The position numbers were made by a program, and so were the translations under genes. The notes under the pieces were generated by a model. That model was not told the DNA's origin, ran no database searches, and was given only the letters and a program-made list of their open reading frames with translations. Of a DNA stretch of 64,000 bases, positions 26,669-35,473 are shown in pieces. The DNA comes from Chloroflexota bacterium (GTDB taxonomy: Bacteria; Chloroflexota; Anaerolineae; B4-G1), in the NCBI GenBank assembly GCA_024232355.1, contig JAAEPW010000209.1:34917-98916 (forward strand), written 5' to 3'. Positions within the stretch are counted from its first letter, which is position 1. The number at the start of each line of letters is the position of its first letter.

Positions 26669-29077
26669 TTGAAACAGAAACCGAGCAAATCGCATCGAGC
26701 CATCTATATCTGCCTGGCAGCGCTACTACTGGGAATCCTCTTTGCCCAGGCAATGACCAGCATCCCGCGCCAGTCCATCACTTTTGACGAAGACCTGCAC
26801 ATCTCTACCGGCTATGGCGTCGTGCGCACGGGCGACCTCCGCCTGGTCGAGGACCACCCGCCACTGCTTGGGCTTTGGATGAGCTGGCCCCTTTTGCTCT
26901 CGCCAGACACCCCCAACCCGTGGGACGTACCCGCCTGGGAATACGGCGACCGGCGGCTCTTTGTGCGCAACGAGATCTGGTGGAGCCTGCCCATAGATAC
27001 GTGGTCCATTCCTCCCCGCATCCCGGTTGCCTGGTTGGCGATGCTGATGGGGGCCGTTCTTTTCCGTTGGGCCTCCGAGTGGTTTGGCCCTCGTGCCGGG
27101 CTCGTGGCCCTGGCATTCTTTGTCTTTGATCCAAATATCCTGGCCCACGGAACGCTGGCTACCCTCGACCTGGGAGTGGCCTGCTTTATGTTTATCGCCA
27201 TGTACGGCGTCCAGCGCATCTTGCACCGGCCCAGCCGGACAAATTTACTAATGGGCGGAGTTCTTTTAGGGTTGGCGTTGGGGGCAAAGGTGTCCGCCGT
27301 GATCGTGCTTCCCATTGGCGTTGGCCTGATCGTTCTGTGGGGTCTCGTTAAACGCTGGCGAGGCAAGCTGGTGAGCCGTGTGTTCGTCTACCTGGGCGTC
27401 GCCTTCCTGACATTGTGGGCCGTTCATCTCTGTGACTTTGGTCCTCCACCTGGATTCTCTTTTTCGCTCCCCGCCCCAAACTATTGGAACTCGTTCCTGC
27501 GGGTAGGACGACACGTCGCCACGGGCAATCCGGCCTATCTGCTGGGTGAGACGTACATAGGCGGACGGTGGTACTATTTTCCCATCGTCTTTGCGCTCAA
27601 GACACCTCTGCCCACCATCTTGCTCGTCGGCGCGGCCCTGGGAATGACCCTGCTGACCGCGTGGAAAAACCCACGCCATCGTTGGCGAGCGCTGATTGTG
27701 GGCAGCCTGCCAGCAGGCTATTTTGCTATGAGCATGGCAAATCAAATCAACTTGGGCTACCGGCACATACTTCCCATTCTGCCCTTCCTATACCTCTTTA
27801 TCGCCCACCTGGTTTCCCACTATCTCACGCATCACGCATCACGTATCACGCATCACGCACCACGCATCACGACCATAGTGCTATTACTCTGGCAGATCAT
27901 CGGTACACTATCCGTTTGGCCCTTTTACCTGACCTTTTTCAACGAAATCGCAGGCGGGCCAGAAAACGGCTACCGCCACCTGGCCGACTCGAACGTGGAC
28001 TGGGGCCAAGGATCAAAGGCACTGCGCGACTATTTGAAAGCCCAGTCCTGGCCCGACGTGAAATGGAGCAGTTTTACGTTTTTCATCCAACCAGAACTGT
28101 ACGAGGTCCAAGCCACGCCGCTGCCTCCGCTGGCAGACGCTCCAGCCGTGCTACCCACCCGTTTTAATCCCGCATCCGGCACCTACATCATCAGTGCCTC
28201 CACGTTGCGGGGGTTACAGCTCATTGATCGGGAAATGTACAACTGGTTCTGGCACCGAGAGCCGGATGATGTGATCGCCAACGCGATGCTCGTCTACCAC
28301 GTCACAGAAAGAACGCCGCCCCCAACCTGGTTGGCCCAGTGCAGTGTGCCATTCGCTCCACTGTCGCCCGACGCGGTGGTCGAAGGATTTGGCCGTGCCG
28401 ACCTACGCACATTGACCTTTGACTGCACGCAGAGTTGGGTTTATCCAGGTGGTGGTGAGTCTTCCGGATGGTACGTGCTCCACCGAGAAACGGAGGTGCA
28501 AGCCGACAGTTTTACCCGGCAGCAACTCGCTCCAGCGCGACTCGGCTTTGAGCAGAAAATCCCCCGCGAGACTCCACCCTTGACCGTCTTTGAGTGGGAC
28601 CCCCAGGCACTGACCCTTCCGACTGGAGAAGGACTGCTCTGGGCATCGCCGGTCGAGTGGCCCCCGGCTCAGGCAGAGGCTGAAGGAACGACGGTCTCTG
28701 TCCCCGTCAAGATGGATGGCCCACTGACTTTTCTGGGATACGAATTACTACAGGACGAACACCTGGTCGATTTGATCACCTATTGGCGGGTGACGGGCAA
28801 GCCGGACGGCCCCTTCTCCCTGATGGGCCACCTGGTGGGGCCAAATGGCATTCCCGTGGCCGTAGGAGACGGTTTGGGTGTTCCTTGGGACCAATTGCAC
28901 CCTGGCGACCTCGTGGCACAGCGTCACATCCTTCCTATTCCGCCAGAATTGGCGGACGGATCATACTGGCTTCAGACCGGCGCCTATTGGTTGGATAGGA
29001 CAGAGCGATGGAATGTTCTATCCGGCGGCGCAATGGCCGGAGATCGCATCCTACTGACAGCACTCGATATTCCCTGA
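26669..29077 (+). CDS. Family 39-like membrane glycosyltransferase (GT-C), paralog 4
   Basis: 802 residues starting at TTG 26669, with GAAGGA upstream; no ATG occurs before the first helix. First loop TFDEDLHISTGYGVVRTGD. Helical core to about residue 430, then DSNVDWGQGSKALRDYL, RFNPASGTYIISASTLRGL and the shared C-terminal module (YWRV...LMGHLVGPNGIPVAVGDGLG). Compared with paralogs 1-3 it has an extra polar loop THHASRITHHAPRITT before the last helices, encoded by seven 7-bp repeat units. Follows 24414 by five bases and precedes the GT2 gene. Confidence 0.77.
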   Translation: MKQKPSKSHRAIYICLAALLLGILFAQAMTSIPRQSITFDEDLHISTGYGVVRTGDLRLVEDHPPLLGLWMSWPLLLSPDTPNPWDVPAWEYGDRRLFVRNEIWWSLPIDTWSIPPRIPVAWLAMLMGAVLFRWASEWFGPRAGLVALAFFVFDPNILAHGTLATLDLGVACFMFIAMYGVQRILHRPSRTNLLMGGVLLGLALGAKVSAVIVLPIGVGLIVLWGLVKRWRGKLVSRVFVYLGVAFLTLWAVHLCDFGPPPGFSFSLPAPNYWNSFLRVGRHVATGNPAYLLGETYIGGRWYYFPIVFALKTPLPTILLVGAALGMTLLTAWKNPRHRWRALIVGSLPAGYFAMSMANQINLGYRHILPILPFLYLFIAHLVSHYLTHHASRITHHAPRITTIVLLLWQIIGTLSVWPFYLTFFNEIAGGPENGYRHLADSNVDWGQGSKALRDYLKAQSWPDVKWSSFTFFIQPELYEVQATPLPPLADAPAVLPTRFNPASGTYIISASTLRGLQLIDREMYNWFWHREPDDVIANAMLVYHVTERTPPPTWLAQCSVPFAPLSPDAVVEGFGRADLRTLTFDCTQSWVYPGGGESSGWYVLHRETEVQADSFTRQQLAPARLGFEQKIPRETPPLTVFEWDPQALTLPTGEGLLWASPVEWPPAQAEAEGTTVSVPVKMDGPLTFLGYELLQDEHLVDLITYWRVTGKPDGPFSLMGHLVGPNGIPVAVGDGLGVPWDQLHPGDLVAQRHILPIPPELADGSYWLQTGAYWLDRTERWNVLSGGAMAGDRILLTALDIP
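27824..27872 (+). repeat. Heptanucleotide tandem repeat, 7 units, intragenic
   Basis: Seven consecutive units: CTCACGC, ATCACGC, ATCACGT, ATCACGC, ATCACGC, ACCACGC, ATCACGA. The unit length is not a multiple of three, so a gain or loss of one unit would shift the frame of the glycosyltransferase. Confidence 0.9.
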
Positions 29078-29116
29078 TAACTAGCGAGACAAAATCGACC
29101 ATATGAAAGGAGCAAA

Positions 29117-29989
29117 GTGAGACTTTCCATAATTCTACCGGCCCACAACGAAGCTCAAGTGGTCGGCCAAATCGTGACGGGCATTCGACAGCACTATCCC
29201 GACACCAATGAGGTCGAGGTGCTATTGATAGATGATGGATCCAGCGACGGCACCGGCGAGGCGGCCGCCGCGGCCGGAGCGCGCGTAATCCGACATCCAT
29301 ATAACAAGGGAAATGGCGCGGCGGTCAAAACCGGCATCCGCGCCGCGCGGGGAGATATATTGGTGATGATGGACGCCGACGGCCAGCACGACCCGGCGGA
29401 CATTGAGCGATTGGCCGCGTCCATCGGCGAGTACGACATGGTCGTGGGTGCGCGGGACAAAGATTCACAGCAATGGCACCGTCAATTGGCAAACTCGGTG
29501 TACAACGCTCTTGCCACTTATTTGACCAATTTTCACATTCGAGACCTCACGTCAGGATTTCGGGCCATCAGGCGGAAATTGGCGCTCCAGTTTTGTTATT
29601 TGATGCCCAACACATTCTCCTACCCCACGACTCTGACAATGGCCCTCATCAAGGCCGGATACAGTCTCAAGTACACCGAGATACACGCAGCTCCGCGTGT
29701 GGGAAAGAGCAAAATCAACCTCGCCGTGGATGGCTTGCGCTTTTTTATCATAATGGCGAAAATAGCGATGATTTTCAGCCCGCTCAAAATCTTTTTACCG
29801 TTTGGTCTGTTGACCTTTCTCCCCGGAGCGCTCTATGCCGTCTACCGCCTGGCAATTGGGCAGCGCTGGACGATTCCCATCGTTATTTCCGTGAGCATTG
29901 GGGCAGTCATCATCAGCATGGGGTTGCTCTCAGAACAGATTGCCTTGTTGCGCATGCAGCAGATTGACCTGGAGGTCAACGACGGTTGA
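29117..29989 (+). CDS. Glycosyltransferase family 2, polyprenyl-phosphate sugar transferase-like
   Basis: 290 residues, GTG start with AAAGGAG upstream. GT2 catalytic features: LSIILPAHNEAQVV at the start, LLIDDGSSDGT (nucleotide binding), GNGAAVKTGI, MMDADGQHDP (D-x-D metal motif) and DLTSGFRAIRR. Two C-terminal helices occur at about residues 225-275. This layout matches DPM1/DPG-synthase-type enzymes that load a sugar on polyprenyl phosphate, and such an enzyme would supply donors for the many GT-C enzymes here. Four-base overlap with the next gene. Sugar not deducible. Confidence 0.85.
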   Translation: MRLSIILPAHNEAQVVGQIVTGIRQHYPDTNEVEVLLIDDGSSDGTGEAAAAAGARVIRHPYNKGNGAAVKTGIRAARGDILVMMDADGQHDPADIERLAASIGEYDMVVGARDKDSQQWHRQLANSVYNALATYLTNFHIRDLTSGFRAIRRKLALQFCYLMPNTFSYPTTLTMALIKAGYSLKYTEIHAAPRVGKSKINLAVDGLRFFIIMAKIAMIFSPLKIFLPFGLLTFLPGALYAVYRLAIGQRWTIPIVISVSIGAVIISMGLLSEQIALLRMQQIDLEVNDG

Positions 29990-30975
29990 ATAGAACGGAA
30001 AAAACCGTGCTGGCACTGCGCCGGTATTTCCCACTCTTGCTGATCGTCGCATCGGTGGTGTGGGGAGGCTGGTACATTTACGGGCATCCGGCAGAGTTGA
30101 CGTCCATTCAGGGCCTTTCTCCTGGCTGGTTGATCGCCCTATTTTGTTTATCAGTCGCCAAAATAGCCTGTATGGGATCTTTTACTCGGGTGATCGTGCG
30201 CAGCCTGGAAATCGACCTCGGTTTTCTGGAATGGTTTGGGCTATCGGCTCTCTCTACGATGGGAAACTATTTGACGCCCTTTCGAGGCGGGGCAGTCGTC
30301 CGGGCGATGTACCTCAAATCCAAACACGATCTGCCCTATTCACTGTTTCTCAGCACACTTTCTGCCCTGTACGTCATCACGTTTGCCACCAATGCGGCCT
30401 TGGGTGTGCTGGCAATGTTGGCACTTTATCTCTGGATCGATTTTGTCGACGTGGCCCTGTTGTCATTCTTCCTGGCGCTGTGCCTCCTGCCGGTCGTGCT
30501 TCTGATATTGCTAAAAGTGATACCCCGATTGCCGGACAAAGATTGGAGCAAGCGGTATGTCGTTCTCCAAATAACAGCATTCGTGGGTAGAATTATCGAG
30601 GGCTGGCGCGTGATCTCTGCCCGCAAAAGTACCGTGCTCCAACTATTGGCGTTATCCGTTCTGAATTCGAGCGTGACCTTGCTGATGATACATCTTTCCT
30701 TCGTGGCCTTCGGCGTGCGGCTGCCCTTGATAGAAAGCCTGGTATTGAGCAGCCTGTTCATGATCTCGTCAATGATCCCGTTGACCCCATCCGGCCTGGG
30801 CGTGGCAGAGGTCGTGCTGGTCCTGGTCTCGCGGGGCTTTGGCGTACAAGAGATGGCGGGCATCTTTTCGACAGGATTGAACCGCAGTGTGATGATCTTG
30901 AGCAGCATCATGTGGGGTTCTCTATTCAGCTATATCTTGGGGCGACGCGCCGTGCTCACAGAGGACAAACCGTAA
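29986..30975 (+). CDS. UPF0104/lysylphosphatidylglycerol synthase-like TM protein
   Basis: 329 residues from TTG 29986, overlapping the GT2 stop. Seven to eight helices. Conserved signs of the AglD/UPF0104 family: GNYLTPFRGGAVVRAMYLKSKH and MISSMIPLTPSGLGVAEVVLV. The family contains flippase-like and lipid-modifying membrane proteins. A role in moving or processing the polyprenyl-linked sugar made by the upstream GT2 is inferred from adjacency. Confidence 0.78.
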   Translation: MNRTEKTVLALRRYFPLLLIVASVVWGGWYIYGHPAELTSIQGLSPGWLIALFCLSVAKIACMGSFTRVIVRSLEIDLGFLEWFGLSALSTMGNYLTPFRGGAVVRAMYLKSKHDLPYSLFLSTLSALYVITFATNAALGVLAMLALYLWIDFVDVALLSFFLALCLLPVVLLILLKVIPRLPDKDWSKRYVVLQITAFVGRIIEGWRVISARKSTVLQLLALSVLNSSVTLLMIHLSFVAFGVRLPLIESLVLSSLFMISSMIPLTPSGLGVAEVVLVLVSRGFGVQEMAGIFSTGLNRSVMILSSIMWGSLFSYILGRRAVLTEDKP

Positions 30976-31000
30976 ATATCGTAACGTCGTGAGGTTGAAT

Positions 31001-32221
31001 ATGTGGAATGTGACCATCATTGGAGCCACCTTGTCTGGGAACAAAGGAGCGGCCGCAATGCTGCAAAGCGTGCTGGAGAACCTTCCTCCACTGATAGGAA
31101 CAGTGCGTTTTAGCGTGCTCAGCGTATATCCAGAGCAAGACAAGCTACTGAACGACGACGATCGGGTAGAAATCGTCCCGGCCAAACCAATCGCCTTGCT
31201 GTTGGCCGTGCCTTTGTCAATGGCGTGGGCCGTGCTTCGATGGCTGCGCCTGCCCCCACGTTTGCTGCGGCGCATCCCACTGCTGTTGGCTCTAGAGCGC
31301 TCTGATTTGTTGATCGATCTGAGCGGCATCAGCTTTAGCGATGGACGAGTGGTCGAACTGGTGTACAACATCGTGTGCATCCTGCCAGCTTTGCTGTTGG
31401 GCAAAAAGATCATAAAATACTCCCAGGCTATGGGATCGTTCGAGACACCCCTGAATCGTTGGGCCGCCAGAGTATTGCTGCCCCGGGTGAGCGTCAACGT
31501 GGCGCGGGGCCAAAGAACCCTAGAATACTTGCAGGGGCTTGGTCTGGAAAATATCACACTTTGCGCCGATGCGGCTTTTTCGATCCACGAAAGGGAATCG
31601 CCCGAGACCAACGCGGCTCTTTTGGCATTGAAGCACTCAGATGGCAGGCAAATCGTCGGCATTTCGGCCAGTTCTGTAGTGCACGCATACTGCGAGCGAC
31701 ACGATATCAACTATCCCTCGATTCTGGCCGATTTTGCCAATCGGGCTATCGAAAAAGGATACAGCGTGTGGCTGATCGCGCACGCTGTCCGTAAATCGCG
31801 CAAAAGCGGACGGACTGACGACACACAGACCTGTCAGGCGGTGTACGATTCGCTGAAAGACAAACAGCATTGCCAGTTGATCGTTGAGGATCATGCACCC
31901 GCAACGTTGAGAGCCATCATTGGAGAATGCGACTTTTTCGTAGCCTCCCGCTTTCACGCCATGGTATCATCTCTGGCACGAGGCGTCCCGACCATCGTCA
32001 CTGGATGGAGTCACAAATACACCGAAGTTCTTGAAATGTTCGAGTTGGCAGAATGGACCATTGGATACCAAGAGCTATCCGCCGCCGTCTTGTGGGATAA
32101 ATTTCAGGAATTGGTGGCAAAACAAGACGAGATCAAAGAAAAGATCGCTCGACACCAGGCTGAGGTCATGGCGTCCTCACGGCGGAACGCATCGTTGGCA
32201 GCTGAACTGTTGAGCCGCTGA
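31001..32221 (+). CDS. Polysaccharide pyruvyl transferase family protein
   Basis: 406 residues from the ATG at 31001, with GTGAGG six bases upstream; a GTG at 30989 is the alternative. N-terminal WNVTIIGATLSGNKGAAAML matches the family's opening G-x-x-x-x-x-N-x-G. Further matches are LIDLSGISFSD, YSQAMGSFETPLNRW and the late FFVASRFHAMVSSLARGVPTIVTGWSHKY, the family's most conserved segment (R-x-H-x-x-x-x-A-x-x-x-x-P). These enzymes add pyruvate ketals to exopolysaccharide sugars. Nine bases before the FrhB-like gene, its usual neighbour in such clusters. Confidence 0.85.
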   Translation: MWNVTIIGATLSGNKGAAAMLQSVLENLPPLIGTVRFSVLSVYPEQDKLLNDDDRVEIVPAKPIALLLAVPLSMAWAVLRWLRLPPRLLRRIPLLLALERSDLLIDLSGISFSDGRVVELVYNIVCILPALLLGKKIIKYSQAMGSFETPLNRWAARVLLPRVSVNVARGQRTLEYLQGLGLENITLCADAAFSIHERESPETNAALLALKHSDGRQIVGISASSVVHAYCERHDINYPSILADFANRAIEKGYSVWLIAHAVRKSRKSGRTDDTQTCQAVYDSLKDKQHCQLIVEDHAPATLRAIIGECDFFVASRFHAMVSSLARGVPTIVTGWSHKYTEVLEMFELAEWTIGYQELSAAVLWDKFQELVAKQDEIKEKIARHQAEVMASSRRNASLAAELLSR

Positions 32222-32230
32222 GAGGGATAT

Positions 32231-33340
32231 ATGGATTGGCTGCTTCGTTTCGCTGACAAAGTATTTAGCCTCCCCAGCCAGGAGGAAATCCGGCGCTACC
32301 TAGGATCTCCGGATGCCTGCTACCTGGGCTATGCTGGTCAAAAAGACATCCGCACCCACGCCGCATCGGGCGGGGGTGTATCCGCCCTGTTGATCCACTT
32401 GCTGGAGCAAAACATCGTCCAGGGGGCTTTGGTCAGTCGGGCAGAGGTGCAGGATGGGCGCATCCAGGCACGGCCCTTTATCGCCCAAAGCCGCGATGAA
32501 ATTCTCGCCGGGCAGTCCAGTATCTATCTCGAGTTCCCCTGGCTGCGAAAAGCTCTACCCTTGCTGGAGACGGCGACAGGGAACTTGGCCGTTGTCGGAT
32601 TGCCGTGCCATATTCAGGCCCTACGCCGCCTGGAAGCACGCAACCCAGACCTGGCGCGCAAAGTTCAGATCCACGTGGCCTTGATCTGCGGTCGGAGTTC
32701 ATCCAGGGAATTGTTGGTCAACGTCCTAGCGCGCAAAAACATTCGGGAACAAGATGTGGCAGACATTCGCTTCCGGGAAGGACGCTGGCGGGGCAGAATG
32801 CACGTCTGGCTGCGCGATGGCTCCGACATTACATTCCCCTTTCAGGATTTCAGCCTTTACCGTAACCTGCATTTCTATTGCCAGACTCGATGCCTGCACT
32901 GTGACGACCCACTGGGCGAACAAGCCGACGTCGTGTTTGGCGACGCCTGGCTCCACGAGTTGAAACAGCATTCCGTCAAACACAGCCTGATCATCAGCCG
33001 CACATCCCAGGCAACTCGTTGGATACAAGAGATGACCGAGCAGGACTTGTTAGTGACGAACGCGGTCTCACCCGAAACCGTGTTCCAAGCCCATCGCCGA
33101 GGATTGATCCCGGCCAAACGGGGCAAACTGGCCAAGTCCAGGGTTGGCAGGCTCTTTGGCTACCAGATACACGGTCAGGAAACGTGGCGTTCTCGTTGGA
33201 ACGACTATTTGATGGCCGCAATCGTGTTGTTCAATCATCGCTGGTCGCGCAGCCACCGAATAGCGGACTGGATTTTTCGGATGCCCAAACCGTTATTGCG
33301 ATTATGCCTGATCACTCTATCACTGCTGAAACAATTCTGA
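32231..33340 (+). CDS. FrhB-type coenzyme F420 hydrogenase/dehydrogenase beta-subunit family protein
   Basis: 369 residues, ATG with GAGGGA upstream. N-terminal part has THAASGGGVSALLIHLL and the C-terminal part VGLPCHIQALRRLE, LICGRSS and CQTRCLHCDDPLGEQADVVFGDAW, the family's flavin and iron-sulfur regions. Ferredoxin-type CxxCxxC repeats at the N-terminus are absent, as in the short forms that accompany polysaccharide pyruvyl transferases. A redox step in surface polysaccharide synthesis is suggested by context; hydrogenase activity is not implied. Twelve bases before the next gene. Confidence 0.82.
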   Translation: MDWLLRFADKVFSLPSQEEIRRYLGSPDACYLGYAGQKDIRTHAASGGGVSALLIHLLEQNIVQGALVSRAEVQDGRIQARPFIAQSRDEILAGQSSIYLEFPWLRKALPLLETATGNLAVVGLPCHIQALRRLEARNPDLARKVQIHVALICGRSSSRELLVNVLARKNIREQDVADIRFREGRWRGRMHVWLRDGSDITFPFQDFSLYRNLHFYCQTRCLHCDDPLGEQADVVFGDAWLHELKQHSVKHSLIISRTSQATRWIQEMTEQDLLVTNAVSPETVFQAHRRGLIPAKRGKLAKSRVGRLFGYQIHGQETWRSRWNDYLMAAIVLFNHRWSRSHRIADWIFRMPKPLLRLCLITLSLLKQF

Positions 33341-33351
33341 CGAGGAAAGAA

Positions 33352-35391
33352 ATGCAAAGCAAAAAGTCTGACATACGGTTGGCCCTGGCCCTATTTTGCC
33401 TGCTGACTTGCCTGTACTGGTTGACCGGCAGCGCGCACACATCCATCGCCGACGAAGAAACAATGTACATTGTGACCGAGAGCCTGGTCGAGCGGGGCAC
33501 ATTTGCGCAATTGGTCCACGAGCCGGAGGGCAGCGCGCCGCGAGTCGTGGCCCAGGGGCGAGACGGTCACCTCTACGCCGTCACCGGGCCGCTGCAATCG
33601 TTACTGGCCGTGCCATTCTACCTGATGGGGGCCTGGGTCGCCCAGGCATTTCCGCCGCCATTCTATGAATACTTTACCCGCTTTTTCGTCTGTTTTTTTA
33701 ACGCGCCCGTATGTGGTGCGACGGCTGCTTTATTATACCTGTTTGGTATTGACTTGGGCTACCGGCGTCGCACCGCTTTATTCGTGACCCTAACGTTTGG
33801 GCTGTCCACCATCGCTTGGCCCTATGCGCGCACATTTTACGCCGAAACGCTGCTCACATTTTGGCTGGTACTGACTGCCTGGGCCGCATACCGCTACACC
33901 CAATCAAAATCCTGGGGATGGATGGCGTTGGTGGGCATTGCAATGGGGTTGGGAATGGCGACCAAGTATGTGATGATCATTGCAAGCCCAGTTTTTGTGC
34001 TTTATCTTTTGACGGGATTGCGCGAGCAGCCTGCCGGGCGCGCGCGCTGGCGCTGGATTGCGCGCACGGCGCTGGCTGGGGGACTGCCGTTTGCAGTGAT
34101 TGCGGGCATACTGGGTGGTTATAATTATGTCAGGTTTGGCAGCCTGCTGGAAACCGGTTACACGGCGCGACAAACATTTACAAATGCGTGGTTAGCCCAG
34201 CCCATGCCTCTATCGAGCTTGTACGGATTCTTTTTTAGCTCTGGCAAAGGCTTTTTCTTTTTCTCGCCACCGGCCATACTGTCGCTTTGGGGGGCAGCGG
34301 CGCTCTTCCGTCGCCGACGGTACGAGACATGGTTGCTTGTTGCTGTTGCCGCAATTTATCCTCTTTTTTACAGCTTGACCACCCCCCGCTGGCACGGAGG
34401 CGGCAACTGGGGGCCGCGCTACATTGTATGCATCACACCTTTTTTGACGCTACCCATCGGCGCGTTCCTAGAGCGACGCGATCTGGCTCGTTGGCTGCGC
34501 GTGGGCAGCGCGACCTTGTTGTTCGTCTTGGGATTTTGGATACAAATGTCCACCATCTTTGTGAATTATAGTACCTACCTGTTTAGCGACATACCCGCCG
34601 ACCGACAGCGCTTTCACCCGGCCGACTCGACGCTCTCGGCCCAGTGGCGCCTGTGGCCGCAACGCGTGAGCGCCTGGCAAGAATACGACCACGACCTGCA
34701 AGCATCTGGCGACCAGTTCTACCTCATTGATGGCGGTTTCTACGACGTCGAAGTCCCCGAAATGTCCCCCTTTGGACGCTGGATGGGAGACAGCGGGCGG
34801 CTGCGTATCTATGCCCAACCTGACCAAGCATTGACGATCCAGATTGCATATTCCCGCCCGCGTCTGGCAGACGCCGAGATAACAGATTGGTCAGGACTCG
34901 GCCTCGTTTACGATGGTGTTCGTGTGACCAGCGAGCTAAATTTGGATAACGAGAATGAACGTGAAACGCAATGGGCCGAGACGCTGACGATTCCGGCCCA
35001 AGACGTATACGTGCTACCCGGCACACTAGAAATGACGGCAACGACGTGGATTCCGGGTGAAATCGGCGATCCACGCAAGCTGAGCATCTTTGTCAATCAG
35101 GTAAAAGTATCGAGTGATGGAACCCCGTTGGATATTATCACAGCCAACTTGCCACACCCCCTACCGGTCGGCACCGCTAACTCTTGGAGTTGGAAAGCAA
35201 TGTTCTGGTTTTATGACCCCTTTGAAGCCACGGCACGCCCCTTTGATGCGTGGCCCTGGTACGTGTGGACCAGTGGCGCACCCTTGCCACAAACGCGAGT
35301 ATTGATTATAATGTTAATTGTGGTGCTAGGGGGCGGCTTTATCACTAGCACCGCTTGGTTTGTGTCAATACTAAGGAGTTGTTCAGAATAA
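33352..35391 (+). CDS. Polytopic GT-C-like membrane glycosyltransferase
   Basis: 680 residues from the ATG at 33352, with GAGGAAAG upstream. The frame is open further left but that part overlaps the FrhB-like gene and lacks family character. After the first helix comes SAHTSIADEETMYIVTESLVERG, an acidic first loop, then about ten helices to residue 420 with SSGKGFFFFSPP and RWHGGGNWGPRYI. A C-terminal non-membrane region of some 200 residues and a last helix (VLIIMLIVVLGGGFI) follow. It is unlike the 800-residue paralogs in sequence but has the same general layout. End of the 29117-35391 run. Confidence 0.72.
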   Translation: MQSKKSDIRLALALFCLLTCLYWLTGSAHTSIADEETMYIVTESLVERGTFAQLVHEPEGSAPRVVAQGRDGHLYAVTGPLQSLLAVPFYLMGAWVAQAFPPPFYEYFTRFFVCFFNAPVCGATAALLYLFGIDLGYRRRTALFVTLTFGLSTIAWPYARTFYAETLLTFWLVLTAWAAYRYTQSKSWGWMALVGIAMGLGMATKYVMIIASPVFVLYLLTGLREQPAGRARWRWIARTALAGGLPFAVIAGILGGYNYVRFGSLLETGYTARQTFTNAWLAQPMPLSSLYGFFFSSGKGFFFFSPPAILSLWGAAALFRRRRYETWLLVAVAAIYPLFYSLTTPRWHGGGNWGPRYIVCITPFLTLPIGAFLERRDLARWLRVGSATLLFVLGFWIQMSTIFVNYSTYLFSDIPADRQRFHPADSTLSAQWRLWPQRVSAWQEYDHDLQASGDQFYLIDGGFYDVEVPEMSPFGRWMGDSGRLRIYAQPDQALTIQIAYSRPRLADAEITDWSGLGLVYDGVRVTSELNLDNENERETQWAETLTIPAQDVYVLPGTLEMTATTWIPGEIGDPRKLSIFVNQVKVSSDGTPLDIITANLPHPLPVGTANSWSWKAMFWFYDPFEATARPFDAWPWYVWTSGAPLPQTRVLIIMLIVVLGGGFITSTAWFVSILRSCSE

Positions 35392-35473
35392 GTATGTCTT
35401 GATACGTATTTCCCGAGTAAAGTCGTATCAAAAGTGCGTTGTTTCTGATCAACACCTAAAGCGGAGCTTGTAA

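Noticed and set aside
27824..27872. CRISPR-like array
   Set aside because: Units are 7 bp with no spacers and lie inside a reading frame.
32231..33340. F420-reducing hydrogenase subunit
   Set aside because: Only the FrhB fold is present and the neighbours are polysaccharide genes; no F420 biosynthesis or hydrogenase genes are adjacent.
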